From Methylobacterium planeticum (GTDB lineage Bacteria; Pseudomonadota; Alphaproteobacteria; Rhizobiales; Beijerinckiaceae), in the NCBI RefSeq assembly GCF_008806345.1, contig NZ_VZZJ01000003.1:310001-374000 (forward strand): DNA of 64,000 bases, given 5' to 3'. Below are positions 8,195 through 17,208 of this stretch, piece by piece (within the stretch, counting starts at the first letter, position 1; every line of letters starts with the position of its first letter). The notes beneath the pieces are model-generated. The model was not told the DNA's origin and did no database searches. It saw nothing but the letters and a program-made list of their open reading frames with translations. Made by a program: the position numbers and the translations under genes.

Positions 8195-8974
8195 GTGAGG
8201 ACCACGTTGCCTCGTCCCGCCCAGCGCCGCCGCGCCGTCCTGTTGCGGCGCCGCCGGCTCGCCCGAGCGCTGGCCCTGATGGCGACCGGGACCCCGATGG
8301 CGACGGGCGCCCCGGCGGCGGAGGGCGAGGCCAGCACGCTGCTGTTCGGGAGCCTCGATGCCGCCGCCTCGACCTTCGCGACGGCGGGCGCGAAGATCGC
8401 CCTCGACCGGCTCGACCGGCCGGGCTTCGTCGCGCTCGCGAGCGCCGGGATCGGGCGGCGCGTGGAGCGGAGCTCCTGCACCTGCGACACGCGGGCCGGG
8501 GTGGCGAGCCTCGCGCGCCACACGTTCCTCGGCTCGGCGCTCGTCGGCTACCAGTGGTTCGCCGATTGGGGCGTGGTGGCCGCCTATGCGGGGGTCGAGG
8601 GCAGCCGCGAGGCGATCCTCGACGGCAACACCCTGTACGTCTTCCCGGGCCGCACCGGCCTGCGCCTGCACGGGGAGGTCTGGGCCCGGCCGAGCACCGA
8701 CACCCTCCTGGCCGCCACCGCGATCCTGGGCTCGGCCCGCGGCGATGCCTGGACCCGGATCGCCCTCGGCTACCGGCTCTGGGACACCTATCTGGGCCCG
8801 GAGGTCGGCCTCTATGCCGACCGGACCGGCTACCGGAAGTGGAGCATCGGCCTGCACGGGACGGATTTCGCGATCGGCCGCTTCGGCCTGCGGGCCTCGG
8901 CGGGCTTCCAGTTCGAATCGAGCGGTGGGGCGGGCAGCCCCTACGTCGCGGTCTCGGCCTGGACCGACCTCTGA
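8195..8974 (+). CDS. bcsS: BcsS-like cellulose biosynthesis outer protein
   Basis: 259 aa. After a basic N-terminus (RRRRLARALALMA...) that could act as a signal, the protein is a series of alternating beta-strand-like segments typical of an outer-membrane barrel: LFGSLDAAASTFATAGAKIA, GFVALASAGIG, VGYQWFADWGVVAAYAGVEG, IALGYRLWDTYLGPEVGLYA, and an aromatic-rich end. The pattern resembles the BcsS family associated with cellulose secretion in alphaproteobacteria. No other bcs gene is present here. The region 7924-8194 upstream is AT-rich (about 8010-8170) and should hold its promoter. The last 34 bases overlap the 3' end of the convergent photolyase gene. Confidence 0.75.
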   Translation: MRTTLPRPAQRRRAVLLRRRRLARALALMATGTPMATGAPAAEGEASTLLFGSLDAAASTFATAGAKIALDRLDRPGFVALASAGIGRRVERSSCTCDTRAGVASLARHTFLGSALVGYQWFADWGVVAAYAGVEGSREAILDGNTLYVFPGRTGLRLHGEVWARPSTDTLLAATAILGSARGDAWTRIALGYRLWDTYLGPEVGLYADRTGYRKWSIGLHGTDFAIGRFGLRASAGFQFESSGGAGSPYVAVSAWTDL

Positions 8975-10581
8975 GGGGGACCGGCGAGGCCGAGGCTGAG
9001 CTGGCCGTCCGGTGGGTCCTGCTTCGCGGCGGAGAGGCCGTCGAGGAAGCGGCCCGCATCGGCGCGGATCTCCGCCCGGCGCCGGTCGCCCATCCTGGCG
9101 AGCGTCCGATAGGGCATCGCCATGCGGGGATTGCCGGCGAGGCGCGCCTCGTTCTCGATCAGGAAGTTCCAGTAGAGGTAGTTGAACGGGCAAGCCGTCG
9201 GCCCGGCCTTGGCCTTCACGTCGTAGGCGCAGGCGCCGCAATAATCCGACATCCGGTCGATATAGGCCCCCGATGCCGCGTAGGGCTTCGAGCCCATCAC
9301 CCCGCCATCGGCCCACAGGACCATGCCGTGGACGTTGGGCAACTCGACCCACTCGTAGGCGTCGGCGTAGACGACGAGGTACCATTCCTCGACCTGGGCC
9401 GGGTCGATCCCGGCGATCAGGGCGAAGTTGCCCGTCACCATCAGGCGCTGGATGTGATGGGCGTAGGCCTGGGCCCGCGTGTCGCCGACGCACTGGGCGA
9501 GGCAGTTCATCGCGGTCTCGCCCGACCAGTAGAACCAGGGCAGATCGCGGACGGCCTCGAGGGCGTTGGTCCGCGCGTAATCGGGCATGCGGGCCCAGTA
9601 CAGGCCGCGCACGTATTCGCGCCAGCCGAGGATCTGCCGGATGAAGCCCTCGGCGGCGTTGAGGGGCGCCGCGCCGTCCCGGAAGGCGCGCTCGGCCGCC
9701 GCGCAGACCTCCTCGGCCGTGAGCAGGCCCGCATTGAGGGCCGGGGCGATCATCGCGTGGTAGAGGAAGGGCTCCCCGGCCTTCATCGCGTCCTGGTAAT
9801 CGCCGAAGGACGGCAGGCAGGCCTCGATGAAATGCGCGAGCGCCGCGAGGGCATCCGCCCGGGTCACCGGCCAGGCGAAGCCGTCGAGATCGCCGAAATG
9901 GTCGGCGTAGCGGATCGCCACGAGGTCGAGGACGGCGCGGGTCGTCGCGTCGGGCTCGAAGCCGCGGCGCGGGGGCACCGCGTGGCCCTTCGGCAGGCGC
10001 TTGCGGTTGTCGTGGTCGAAGTTCCACTGGCCGCCGACGGGCTCCGCCCCCTCCATCAGGAAGCCGGTGCGGCGCCGCATGCCGCGGTAGAAGGTCTCCA
10101 TCCGCAGGGCCCGCCGGTCGCCGGCCCAGGCGGCGAAGTCCGCGCGGGGGCAGAGGAAGCGGTTATCCGGGCGGATCTCCAGCGGCACGGGCAGATCCGC
10201 GCGCCAGCCCCGCATCATCTCCCAGACCCGCCACTCGCCGGGCTCGGTGACGACGACCCGGTCGGGGGCGTGCCGGGCGAGCGCCCGCTCGAGCTCCCCG
10301 GTGAAGCTGCCGCTGTTGCCGGGCGCGTCGATCCGGACGTAGTCGACCGCGATGCCCTCGGCCGCGAGTTCCGCCGCGAAGTGGCGCATGGCCGAGAACA
10401 GGAAGGCGATCTTCTGCTTGTGGTGGCGGACATAGGTCGCCTCCGCCTCGACCTCGACGAGGAGCACGACGTCGCGCTCCGCGTCGAGGTCGGTCAGCGT
10501 CGCGATGCGGCGGTGAAGCTGATCCCCGAGGAGGAAACGCAGAATCCGCGGCGCCGGCGGCCGCGCCTCGCTTCGGGGCAC
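8941..10581 (-). CDS. FeS-type bacterial cryptochrome/photolyase (PhrB/CryB-like)
   Basis: 546 aa. This is the DNA-photolyase-related family with a 4Fe-4S cluster, whose members repair (6-4) photoproducts or act as blue-light receptors using FAD and a lumazine antenna. The N-terminal Rossmann-like half starts ILRFLLGDQLH. The FAD half includes GWREYVRGLYW and NALEAVRDLPWFYWSGETAMNC. The cluster cysteines are visible as a Cys in MNCLAQC plus C-x2-C-x12-C near residues 455-475 (CGAC...TAC), the spacing known for PhrB. It lies 5 bases downstream of an SDR gene on the same strand, so the pair is probably an operon. Whether it is a repair enzyme or a receptor cannot be decided here. Confidence 0.92.
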   Translation of the reverse strand: MPRSEARPPAPRILRFLLGDQLHRRIATLTDLDAERDVVLLVEVEAEATYVRHHKQKIAFLFSAMRHFAAELAAEGIAVDYVRIDAPGNSGSFTGELERALARHAPDRVVVTEPGEWRVWEMMRGWRADLPVPLEIRPDNRFLCPRADFAAWAGDRRALRMETFYRGMRRRTGFLMEGAEPVGGQWNFDHDNRKRLPKGHAVPPRRGFEPDATTRAVLDLVAIRYADHFGDLDGFAWPVTRADALAALAHFIEACLPSFGDYQDAMKAGEPFLYHAMIAPALNAGLLTAEEVCAAAERAFRDGAAPLNAAEGFIRQILGWREYVRGLYWARMPDYARTNALEAVRDLPWFYWSGETAMNCLAQCVGDTRAQAYAHHIQRLMVTGNFALIAGIDPAQVEEWYLVVYADAYEWVELPNVHGMVLWADGGVMGSKPYAASGAYIDRMSDYCGACAYDVKAKAGPTACPFNYLYWNFLIENEARLAGNPRMAMPYRTLARMGDRRRAEIRADAGRFLDGLSAAKQDPPDGQLSLGLAGPPQRSVQAETAT

Positions 10582-10586
10582 GCGCC

Positions 10587-11321
10587 TCAGCCCTTGGTGC
10601 GCAGCATCGAGCGGCCGCCATCGGCGCCGATGACCTGGCCGGTGATCCAGCCCGCCTCCGCCGAGACGAGGAAGCTCGCGAGCGCCGCGATGTCCTCGGG
10701 CGTGCCGAGGCGCTGCAGGGCGTGCATGGAGGCGATCCCGGAAGCGAGGGTCTCGTTGCCCGTGATGGCGGCGGCGAGCGGCGTGCGGGTGAGCGAGGGC
10801 GCCACCACGTTGACCCGCACCTGCGGGGCGAGTTCCGCGGCGAGCGAGAGGGCGAGCCCCTCGACCGCGCCCTTCGCCATCGCCACGGAGGCGTGGGAGG
10901 GGAAGCCCTGCGCGACCGCCACGGTGGAGAAGAGCACAACGCCCGCCCCCGCCTCGCCGGCCCCCGCCTTGAGGGCCGGGGCCGCCGCCTGGACCGCCAG
11001 GAAGGCCCCGAGGGCGTTGACGCGGAAATCGGTCTCGATGTCCTCGGGCGTGAGCCGGACGAGGTGGCGCAGGTTGATGGTGCCGACCGCGTAGACGAGG
11101 CCGCCGAGCCGGTCCCCGGCCTCCTTGGCGACCTGGTCGGCGAAGCCCGGCTCGGTGGCGTCGCCCGCCGTGATGGTGGTGTCGCCGAGGTGGTCCGCCG
11201 CCTCCTCGAGGCGCGCGGCGTCGCGGGCGACGAGGTGGAGGGGGTAGCCGCGGGCCCTGAGCGCCCGGGCGGTGGCCCGCCCGATCCCCCCGGTGCCGCC
11301 GTAGATCACAACCCGTTGCAT
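10587..11321 (-). CDS. SDR-family oxidoreductase lacking the catalytic tyrosine
   Basis: 244 aa, Rossmann fold with an NAD(P)-binding motif at the N-terminus (VVIYGGTGGIGRATARAL, the GxxxGxG pattern). The classical SDR layout follows: an NAG-like position changed to YAVGTIN, the active-site Ser in FSTVAV, and a Lys in SVAMAKGAVEGL. The Tyr of the YxxxK motif is Val, so a normal SDR proton relay is absent. It is the first gene of a two-gene unit with the photolyase, which suggests a linked role in light response or cofactor chemistry. It may be a catalytically altered or non-enzymatic SDR. Confidence 0.88.
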   Translation of the reverse strand: MQRVVIYGGTGGIGRATARALRARGYPLHLVARDAARLEEAADHLGDTTITAGDATEPGFADQVAKEAGDRLGGLVYAVGTINLRHLVRLTPEDIETDFRVNALGAFLAVQAAAPALKAGAGEAGAGVVLFSTVAVAQGFPSHASVAMAKGAVEGLALSLAAELAPQVRVNVVAPSLTRTPLAAAITGNETLASGIASMHALQRLGTPEDIAALASFLVSAEAGWITGQVIGADGGRSMLRTKG

Positions 11322-11456
11322 CGGCGCTCCCTTTCCCCTCAGGATCCCTTAGGTAACGCGCGGATGGCCCGCGTGGAGTTGCCGCAGCCGCAACCGCCCG
11401 CTCCGTATGGTCGCAGGCCCCGTGTCTCGGATCGCCCGTTCGGCGTCAGGATCGTC

Positions 11457-12323
11457 ATGAAATTCGCCTTCGCGGGCATCGACTTCCTCGGTGGTGTGTT
11501 CGATGCGCTGGTCCAGGCCGGCTGGACGCCGGTCAAGCTGTTCACCCGTCCCTGCGACGGGCTCTACGACCACAACGAGGTGGTGGTGGCCCAGGCCCGC
11601 CAGCGCCGCCTGCCGATGCAGCTCTCGCGCATCCGGCAGGCCGACCTCGACGCGCTCCACGCGGCCCACGGCAAGGACTGGGCGCTCGTCGTCTCGGGCT
11701 ATCCCTGGCTGGTGACGGGCTGGCGCGGGCGGGCGGCCTACGGGATCAACGTCCACCCCTCGCCCCTGCCCACGGGCCGGGGCCCCTACCCGCTGTTCCA
11801 GGCGATCCTCGACGGCTACGAGACCTGGGGCGTCACCGCCCACACCCTGTCGGAGGACGGCTTCGACACCGGCGACATCCTCGCGCAGGACCTCTTCCCG
11901 GTCTCGCCGCAGGAGACCCACGAGAGCCTGCTCGCCAAGTGCCAGATGGCGGCCCGCCGCCTCGCCGCGGGGCCGATCGCCCGGGAACTGCCCCAGCGCT
12001 GGCGCCGGCCCGAGCCCCAGGGCGACGGCTCCTACTGGGCCCGGGTCAGCGACGCCGACCGCACCCTCGACTTCCGCAAGGACGTCGACGCTGTGCTGCG
12101 CCGGGTCCGGGCCTTCGGAGCCATCGAGACCATCGCGCGCCTCGGCGATGCCCGGGTCTTCGTCGCCGCAGCCGACGGCTGGCGGGAGGCCCACACGCTG
12201 ACGCCCGGCACCGTCGTCCACCGCTACCGCCGCAGCGTCGTGGTGGCGGCACGCGACGGCTACATCGTCCTCACCCGCTGGAGCCCGGTGCCGGTGAGCG
12301 AGGCGGCGCAGATCGGGCGCTGA
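11457..12323 (+). CDS. Formyltransferase-family protein (Fmt/ArnA-like)
   Basis: 288 aa. The N-terminal formyl-transferase fold has the catalytic His in INVHPSPLPTGRGPYP (about residues 98-112) and the Asp in DGFDTGDIL (about 135-143). These are the residues that methionyl-tRNA formyltransferase and ArnA use with 10-formyl-tetrahydrofolate. A C-terminal Fmt-like domain follows. The N-terminus differs from true Fmt, and the protein is shorter than the usual 310-320 aa, so an amino-sugar or other acceptor is plausible. The ATG at 11457 has CAGGA seven bases upstream. Only 18 bases separate it from the DUF2256 gene. Confidence 0.85.
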   Translation: MKFAFAGIDFLGGVFDALVQAGWTPVKLFTRPCDGLYDHNEVVVAQARQRRLPMQLSRIRQADLDALHAAHGKDWALVVSGYPWLVTGWRGRAAYGINVHPSPLPTGRGPYPLFQAILDGYETWGVTAHTLSEDGFDTGDILAQDLFPVSPQETHESLLAKCQMAARRLAAGPIARELPQRWRRPEPQGDGSYWARVSDADRTLDFRKDVDAVLRRVRAFGAIETIARLGDARVFVAAADGWREAHTLTPGTVVHRYRRSVVVAARDGYIVLTRWSPVPVSEAAQIGR

Positions 12324-12341
12324 CCCGGACCGGAGCCGATC

Positions 12342-12500
12342 ATGCCGCCGATGCGCCGCAAGGGCGACCTGCCGACGAAGACCTGCGCCCGGTGCGGCAA
12401 GCCCTTCGCCTGGCGCAAGAAGTGGGAGCGGGTCTGGGACGAGGTCCGCTACTGCTCCGACCGCTGCCGGGCGGAGGCGAAGCGGGGGCGGCCCGGATGA
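12342..12500 (+). CDS. DUF2256 small zinc-ribbon protein
   Basis: 52 aa: [20 protein letters not shown] followed by [20 protein letters not shown] and a short basic tail. Two Cys pairs (C-x2-C and C-x3-C) predict one structural zinc. The LPxKxCxxCxxPFxWRKKWxxxWxxVxYCSxxCR pattern is the DUF2256 signature. The function is unknown, but in many bacteria such genes lie near cryptochrome/photolyase genes, as here (1.8 kb away on the opposite strand). It probably shares a transcript with the formyltransferase-like gene. Confidence 0.88.
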   Translation: MPPMRRKGDLPTKTCARCGKPFAWRKKWERVWDEVRYCSDRCRAEAKRGRPG

Positions 12501-12521
12501 GGCGGATCCGGGCCCGCGCGG

Positions 12522-13113
12522 CTAATCCCCGCCCAGTCCCGCGAGCGCCGCAGGCGTGTCGATGTCGAGGGCGGTGCCCGCATCGCCCGGGATCTCCAGC
12601 ACGTCCGTGCGGCCCGCGAGGATCGGCCCGGCGCCCCGGTCGCCGCTGAGGCGCGCGAGGTCGGGGGCGAGGCGGTGCCGGTTCAGGAGGACCGGGTTGC
12701 CGCGGCGCCCGGCATGGACCGGAACCACCGCGGCGGGACGCGGGTCGGCCGCCGCGAAGGCCGCGACCAGCCGGTCGAGCTGGGCCGGAGTGACGCGCGG
12801 CATGTCGCCGAGGAGCACGAGGGCGCCGGGGATCGCCGCCGGCAGGGCCGCGAGCCCGGCGCGCAGGGAGGTCGAGAGGCCGGCCGCGTAATCCGGGTTC
12901 TCGACCAGGACGAGGTCGAGCCCGGCCAGCGCCGTCCGCAAGGCCTGCGCGTGGGCGCCGAGCACGACGACGACCGGCCGGGCCGAGGCGGCCAGCGCCG
13001 CCTCGGCCGCGTGGCGCACCAGGGGCCGGCCGTCGAGGTCGGCGAGCAGCTTCGGGGCCGTACCGAAGCGAGTGCCGCGGCCGGCCGCGAGCAGCACGGT
13101 GGCGACGGCCGCC

Positions 13114-13121
<8 letters not shown>
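12522..13121 (-). CDS. mocA: Molybdenum cofactor nucleotidyltransferase (MocA-like)
   Basis: 199 aa NTP-transferase fold. The nucleotide-binding motif LLAAGRGTRFG is at residues 10-20, with Lys in PKLLADLDG just after it and the acidic LLGDMPRVTP near 103-112. It should convert Mo-molybdopterin to the cytosine (or related) dinucleotide form used by xanthine-dehydrogenase-type enzymes. Its start overlaps the upstream molybdopterin-binding gene by 8 bases, placing it last in a four-gene molybdenum-hydroxylase maturation unit. No target hydroxylase lies in this window. Confidence 0.9.
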
Positions 13122-14141
<1,020 letters not shown>

Positions 14142-14145
<4 letters not shown>

Positions 14146-14843
14146 GGAACGGCCCTGATTCTCTCCCGGCGCAGCGTCGCGACGATCTGAGCAAGGATCG
14201 ACAGCGCGATCTCGGCCGGGCTCACCGCGCCGATGTCGAGGCCGATCGGTGCGTGGATGCGCGCGCTGTCGTCCGGCGTGAAGCCCGCCGCGCCGAGGCG
14301 CGCGACGCGGCTCGCGTGGGTCTTCCGGGAGCCGAGCGCGCCCACGTAGAAGCAGCCCGCCCGCAGGGCCGCGATCAGGGCCGGGTCGTCGATCTTCGGG
14401 TCGTGCGTGAGGGCCGCCACCGCGCAGTAGCGGTCGAGGGCCGGGACCGGGCCGGCGAGGGCGGCCTCCGGCCATTCCGCCACCAGGGGCACGCCCGGAA
14501 AGCGGTCCGGCGTCGCGAAGGCGGTGCGCGGGTCGATCACCGTGACGGCGAGGTCGAGGCCCGCCGCCATCGGGGCGAGCGCCTGGCTGATATGGACCGC
14601 CCCGATCACCACGAGGCGCACGGGCGGCACCTGCACGGTGAGGAAGAGCTGGCGCCCCTCCGCGGCCGCGAGCCCGCTCTTGCCCGAGACGAGGTGGGCC
14701 GTGAGGGTCTCGGACAGGGGATCGGCGGCGATGTCCGCCTCGCGCACGAGGCGCTGGTGCCCGTCCGCGACGTCGGTCACCAGGATGGCGGCGCGGCGGG
14801 CGGCGCGCTCGGCGTTGAGCTGGGCGAGGGTGTCGGCGCGCAT
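14142..14843 (-). CDS. XdhC-family protein, Rossmann (C-terminal) module
   Basis: 233 aa. Starts MRADTLAQLNAERAARRAAI at 14843, two bases after the stop of the short XdhC/CoxI gene. It contains the XdhC Rossmann domain (VRLVVIGAVHISQALAPMAA, then VIDPRTAFATPDRFP) and the GALGSRKTHASRVARL segment typical of the family. XdhC proteins hand sulfurated molybdenum cofactor to xanthine-dehydrogenase-type apoenzymes. Here the classical XdhC is divided between two coupled genes. Confidence 0.88.
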
Positions 14844-14845
14844 CG

Positions 14846-15169
14846 TCAGTCGATCCGCTCGAGGAAGATGCGGATGCGCCCGCCGCAGGAGAGGCCGACC
14901 TGCCAGGCGGTCTCGTCGGCCACGCCGAACTCGATGACGCGCGGCTGCCCCGCCTCGATCACGTCCAGGGCCTCGGTGATGACGGCCCCCTCGACGCAGC
15001 CGCCGGAGACCGAGCCGAGGAAGTTGCCCTCCTGGTCGATGACGAGGTGGCTGCCGACGGGCCGGGGGGCCGAGCCCCAGGTCTCGATCACCGTGGCGAG
15101 CGCCACGCGGCGCCCGTCGCGCCGCCAGCCTTCGGCCGCGGCGAGGATATCGGTTTCGGTGGAGATCAT
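14846..15169 (-). CDS. XdhC/CoxI-family protein, short N-terminal module
   Basis: 107 aa. The start MISTETDILAAAEGWRRDGR at 15169 is preferred to an upstream in-frame ATG at 15199, because the extra ten residues are unconserved. It carries the XdhC_CoxI domain: TVIETWGSAPRPVGSHLVID, SGGCVEGAVITEA and a Cys in GLSCGGRIRIFLE that is conserved in the family. It is the first gene of the molybdenum-hydroxylase maturation operon, upstream of its partner module. Confidence 0.9.
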   Translation of the reverse strand: MISTETDILAAAEGWRRDGRRVALATVIETWGSAPRPVGSHLVIDQEGNFLGSVSGGCVEGAVITEALDVIEAGQPRVIEFGVADETAWQVGLSCGGRIRIFLERID

Positions 15170-15375
15170 GGTCGCGGGGTCCCGGGGCCTGGCCTGCACG
15201 CGAACGGCCTCCCCGCCTTCCTAGATGAGATCGGGCCACGTAAATTCCACCGCCCGCGCTGCAAGGCACCGCGCGGCGTATCCGCGTTCCCGCGTGCCTT
15301 TGCGCACGTGGGGCGCCGGATTATCAAGGCGGAGCCCAGGATGTCCTGAGGACCGCCCCCGGGAGGCAAGTTCCG

Positions 15376-16497
15376 ATGACGTCGTGGCCGCTGCTCCTCG
15401 CCCTCCTGCTCCTGCCCCATGGCGCATGGGCGCAGGCGTCCGCGCCACTGCGCATCGGCCTGTCGGCGCCGCTCACGGGCCCCGACGCCGCCTTCGGGCA
15501 GGGGCTGCGGCTCGGGGCCGAGCAGGCGGTGGCGGAGATCAATCGGGCGGGGGGCGCCGGCGGGCGCAAGCTCGTCCTCGCGGTGGGGGACGATGCGAGC
15601 GACGCCCGCCAGGGCGTGGCGCTCGCCCGCCGGTTCGCCGCGGAGGGGATCAGCCTCGTGGTCGGGCCGCTCAGCTCCGCCGTCACCGCCCAGGCCGCCC
15701 CGGTCTACGAGGAGGCCGGCATCGTCGTGGTCACCCCCGGCGCCACCTGGCCCCCCCTGACCGGCCGGGGCCAGTGGAACCTGTTCCGCACCGTGGCGAG
15801 CGACGCGCAGCAGGGGGCGCTCGCCGGCGCCTACCTCGCCGACCGCTACGGCAGCGGCCGCATCGCCCTCGTGCACGACCGCAGCAGCTTCGGGCGGGGG
15901 CTCGCCGACGAGGTCGCCCGCAAGCTCAAGGCGCGGGGCCACCGCGAGGCCGTGTTCGAGAGCCTGCCCCGGGGCGCCCGGGACGCGTCGGACCTCGTCG
16001 CCAAGCTGAAGGCGGCGCGGGTCGACGCGGTGTATTTCGGCGGCCTCGCGCCGGAGGGCGCGCTCCTCGTCCGGTCCCTGCGCGAGGCCGGGCTCGACGC
16101 GCCCGTGATCGCGAGCGACGGCATCCTCGACCGCGACTTCGCCGCCAATGCGGGGCCCGGCGGCGACGGTACGCTGATGACGGTGACCCCCGAGCCGCAC
16201 CGGCTGCCCGACCCGAAGGGCGCGCGGCCGGCTCCGCGGAGCCCGGAAGCCGACGCCGTCGCGGCCGAGGCCTACGCGGCGGTGGAGATCCTGGCCCAGG
16301 GCATCGCCCGGGCGAGGACCGGCGACGGCCGCAAGGTCGCGGCGGCCCTCCACGCGGGCGGTCCGTTCCGGACGGTCGTCGGCGAGATCGGCTTCGACGG
16401 ACGGGGCGATCCGAGCCCGAGCGACGTCACCCTCCGGGTCTGGCGCCGGACGCCGGACGGGCGCCTCGACTATGCGGGCAACGAAGTCGCGCCCTGA
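15376..16497 (+). CDS. Branched-chain amino acid-type ABC transporter substrate-binding protein
   Basis: 373 aa periplasmic binding protein, type I fold (LivJ/K-like). The signal peptide is [20 protein letters not shown], with predicted cleavage after AWA. The mature start [20 protein letters not shown] is characteristic. The conserved [20 protein letters not shown] loop and the [13 protein letters not shown] segment of the second lobe are present. No permease or ATPase gene adjoins it, so it is an orphan binding protein that may feed a transporter elsewhere or act as a sensor. It is distinct in sequence from the LivJ-type protein at 56216-57433. Confidence 0.88.
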   Translation: MTSWPLLLALLLLPHGAWAQASAPLRIGLSAPLTGPDAAFGQGLRLGAEQAVAEINRAGGAGGRKLVLAVGDDASDARQGVALARRFAAEGISLVVGPLSSAVTAQAAPVYEEAGIVVVTPGATWPPLTGRGQWNLFRTVASDAQQGALAGAYLADRYGSGRIALVHDRSSFGRGLADEVARKLKARGHREAVFESLPRGARDASDLVAKLKAARVDAVYFGGLAPEGALLVRSLREAGLDAPVIASDGILDRDFAANAGPGGDGTLMTVTPEPHRLPDPKGARPAPRSPEADAVAAEAYAAVEILAQGIARARTGDGRKVAAALHAGGPFRTVVGEIGFDGRGDPSPSDVTLRVWRRTPDGRLDYAGNEVAP

Positions 16498-16732
16498 CGA
16501 GACGGCCGAAAACGGGCATTTGGCGCAGATGAGGCCGGTTTCCTGTCGATCGGAGACCGCCTGCGGAGCCGGCAAGCTTGCGTCGGCATCCTCCGAACAT
16601 TACATCCGAGCTACGCTTGACGGCCTCGCGCATCCGATGGGATCGGACCCGCCGCCCCGGCGTTTTGCTGATTGGCTGGAGATTTGGGCCCCGGGACGCC
16701 TTCCCGTCAGGCATCCCGGCTGGAGATGGTGG

Positions 16733-17005
16733 ATGGCGAAAGAAGAATTGATGCAGTTCGACGGTCTCGTTCTCGAGATCCTGCCGGATGCCCGCTACCG
16801 CGTGCAGCTCGACCAGGGCCACGAGATCGTGGCCTACACGGCCGGCAAGATGAAGAAGAACCGCATCAAGACCCTCGCGGGCGACCGCGTCACCGTCGAG
16901 ATGTCGCCGTACGATCTGGAGAAGGGCCGCCTCGTGTTCCGTCACAAGGACGAGCGCTCGGGTCCGCGTCCCCCGGTCCGCGGCGGCCAGTTCCGGCGCC
17001 GCTGA
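16733..17005 (+). CDS. infA: Translation initiation factor IF-1 (probable second copy)
   Basis: 90 aa S1/OB-fold protein. It starts [20 protein letters not shown] with GGAG seven bases upstream, and has the family core [20 protein letters not shown] followed by a variant of the usual D-x-V-x-V-E-x-SPYDL-x-KGR segment. Canonical IF-1 is about 72 aa; this one has an extra Arg/Pro/Gly-rich C-terminus (about 18 residues). The extension and the isolated position suggest a paralogue of the main infA, as several Rhizobiales carry two, but the other copy is not in view. A GC-rich stem (AGCGGCC at about 17040 with GGCCGCT near 17077, then TTT) could terminate it weakly. Confidence 0.9.
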   Translation: MAKEELMQFDGLVLEILPDARYRVQLDQGHEIVAYTAGKMKKNRIKTLAGDRVTVEMSPYDLEKGRLVFRHKDERSGPRPPVRGGQFRRR

Positions 17006-17172
17006 GCGCCGCCCCGCTCCACATCCTTCATCGAGGCTCGAGCGGCCTTCGGATGCGCGGCCACGCGTGACCGGGGCCGCTTTGTCGTGGACCTGAGGAA
17101 ACCTCCGGAGCGGCTATGCGCCGCCGCTGCCGGCTCGCGCCTCGCACGCTCGTCCCGGGATGAACGATCGGG

Positions 17173-17200
17173 CCGGATCCCGGACGGGTCCGGGATCCGG
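17173..17200. terminator. Perfect 12-bp hairpin at the 3' end of parC
   Basis: Arms 17173-17184 (CCGGATCCCGGA) and 17189-17200 with a CGGG loop, eight bases beyond the parC stop. It is very stable but lacks a T-run on either strand, so it may act as a 3' mRNA stabiliser, a Rho-assisted terminator or a dispersed repeat. A related hairpin follows livJ at 56123-56157. Confidence 0.6.
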
Positions 17201-17208
17201 GTCGCGTC

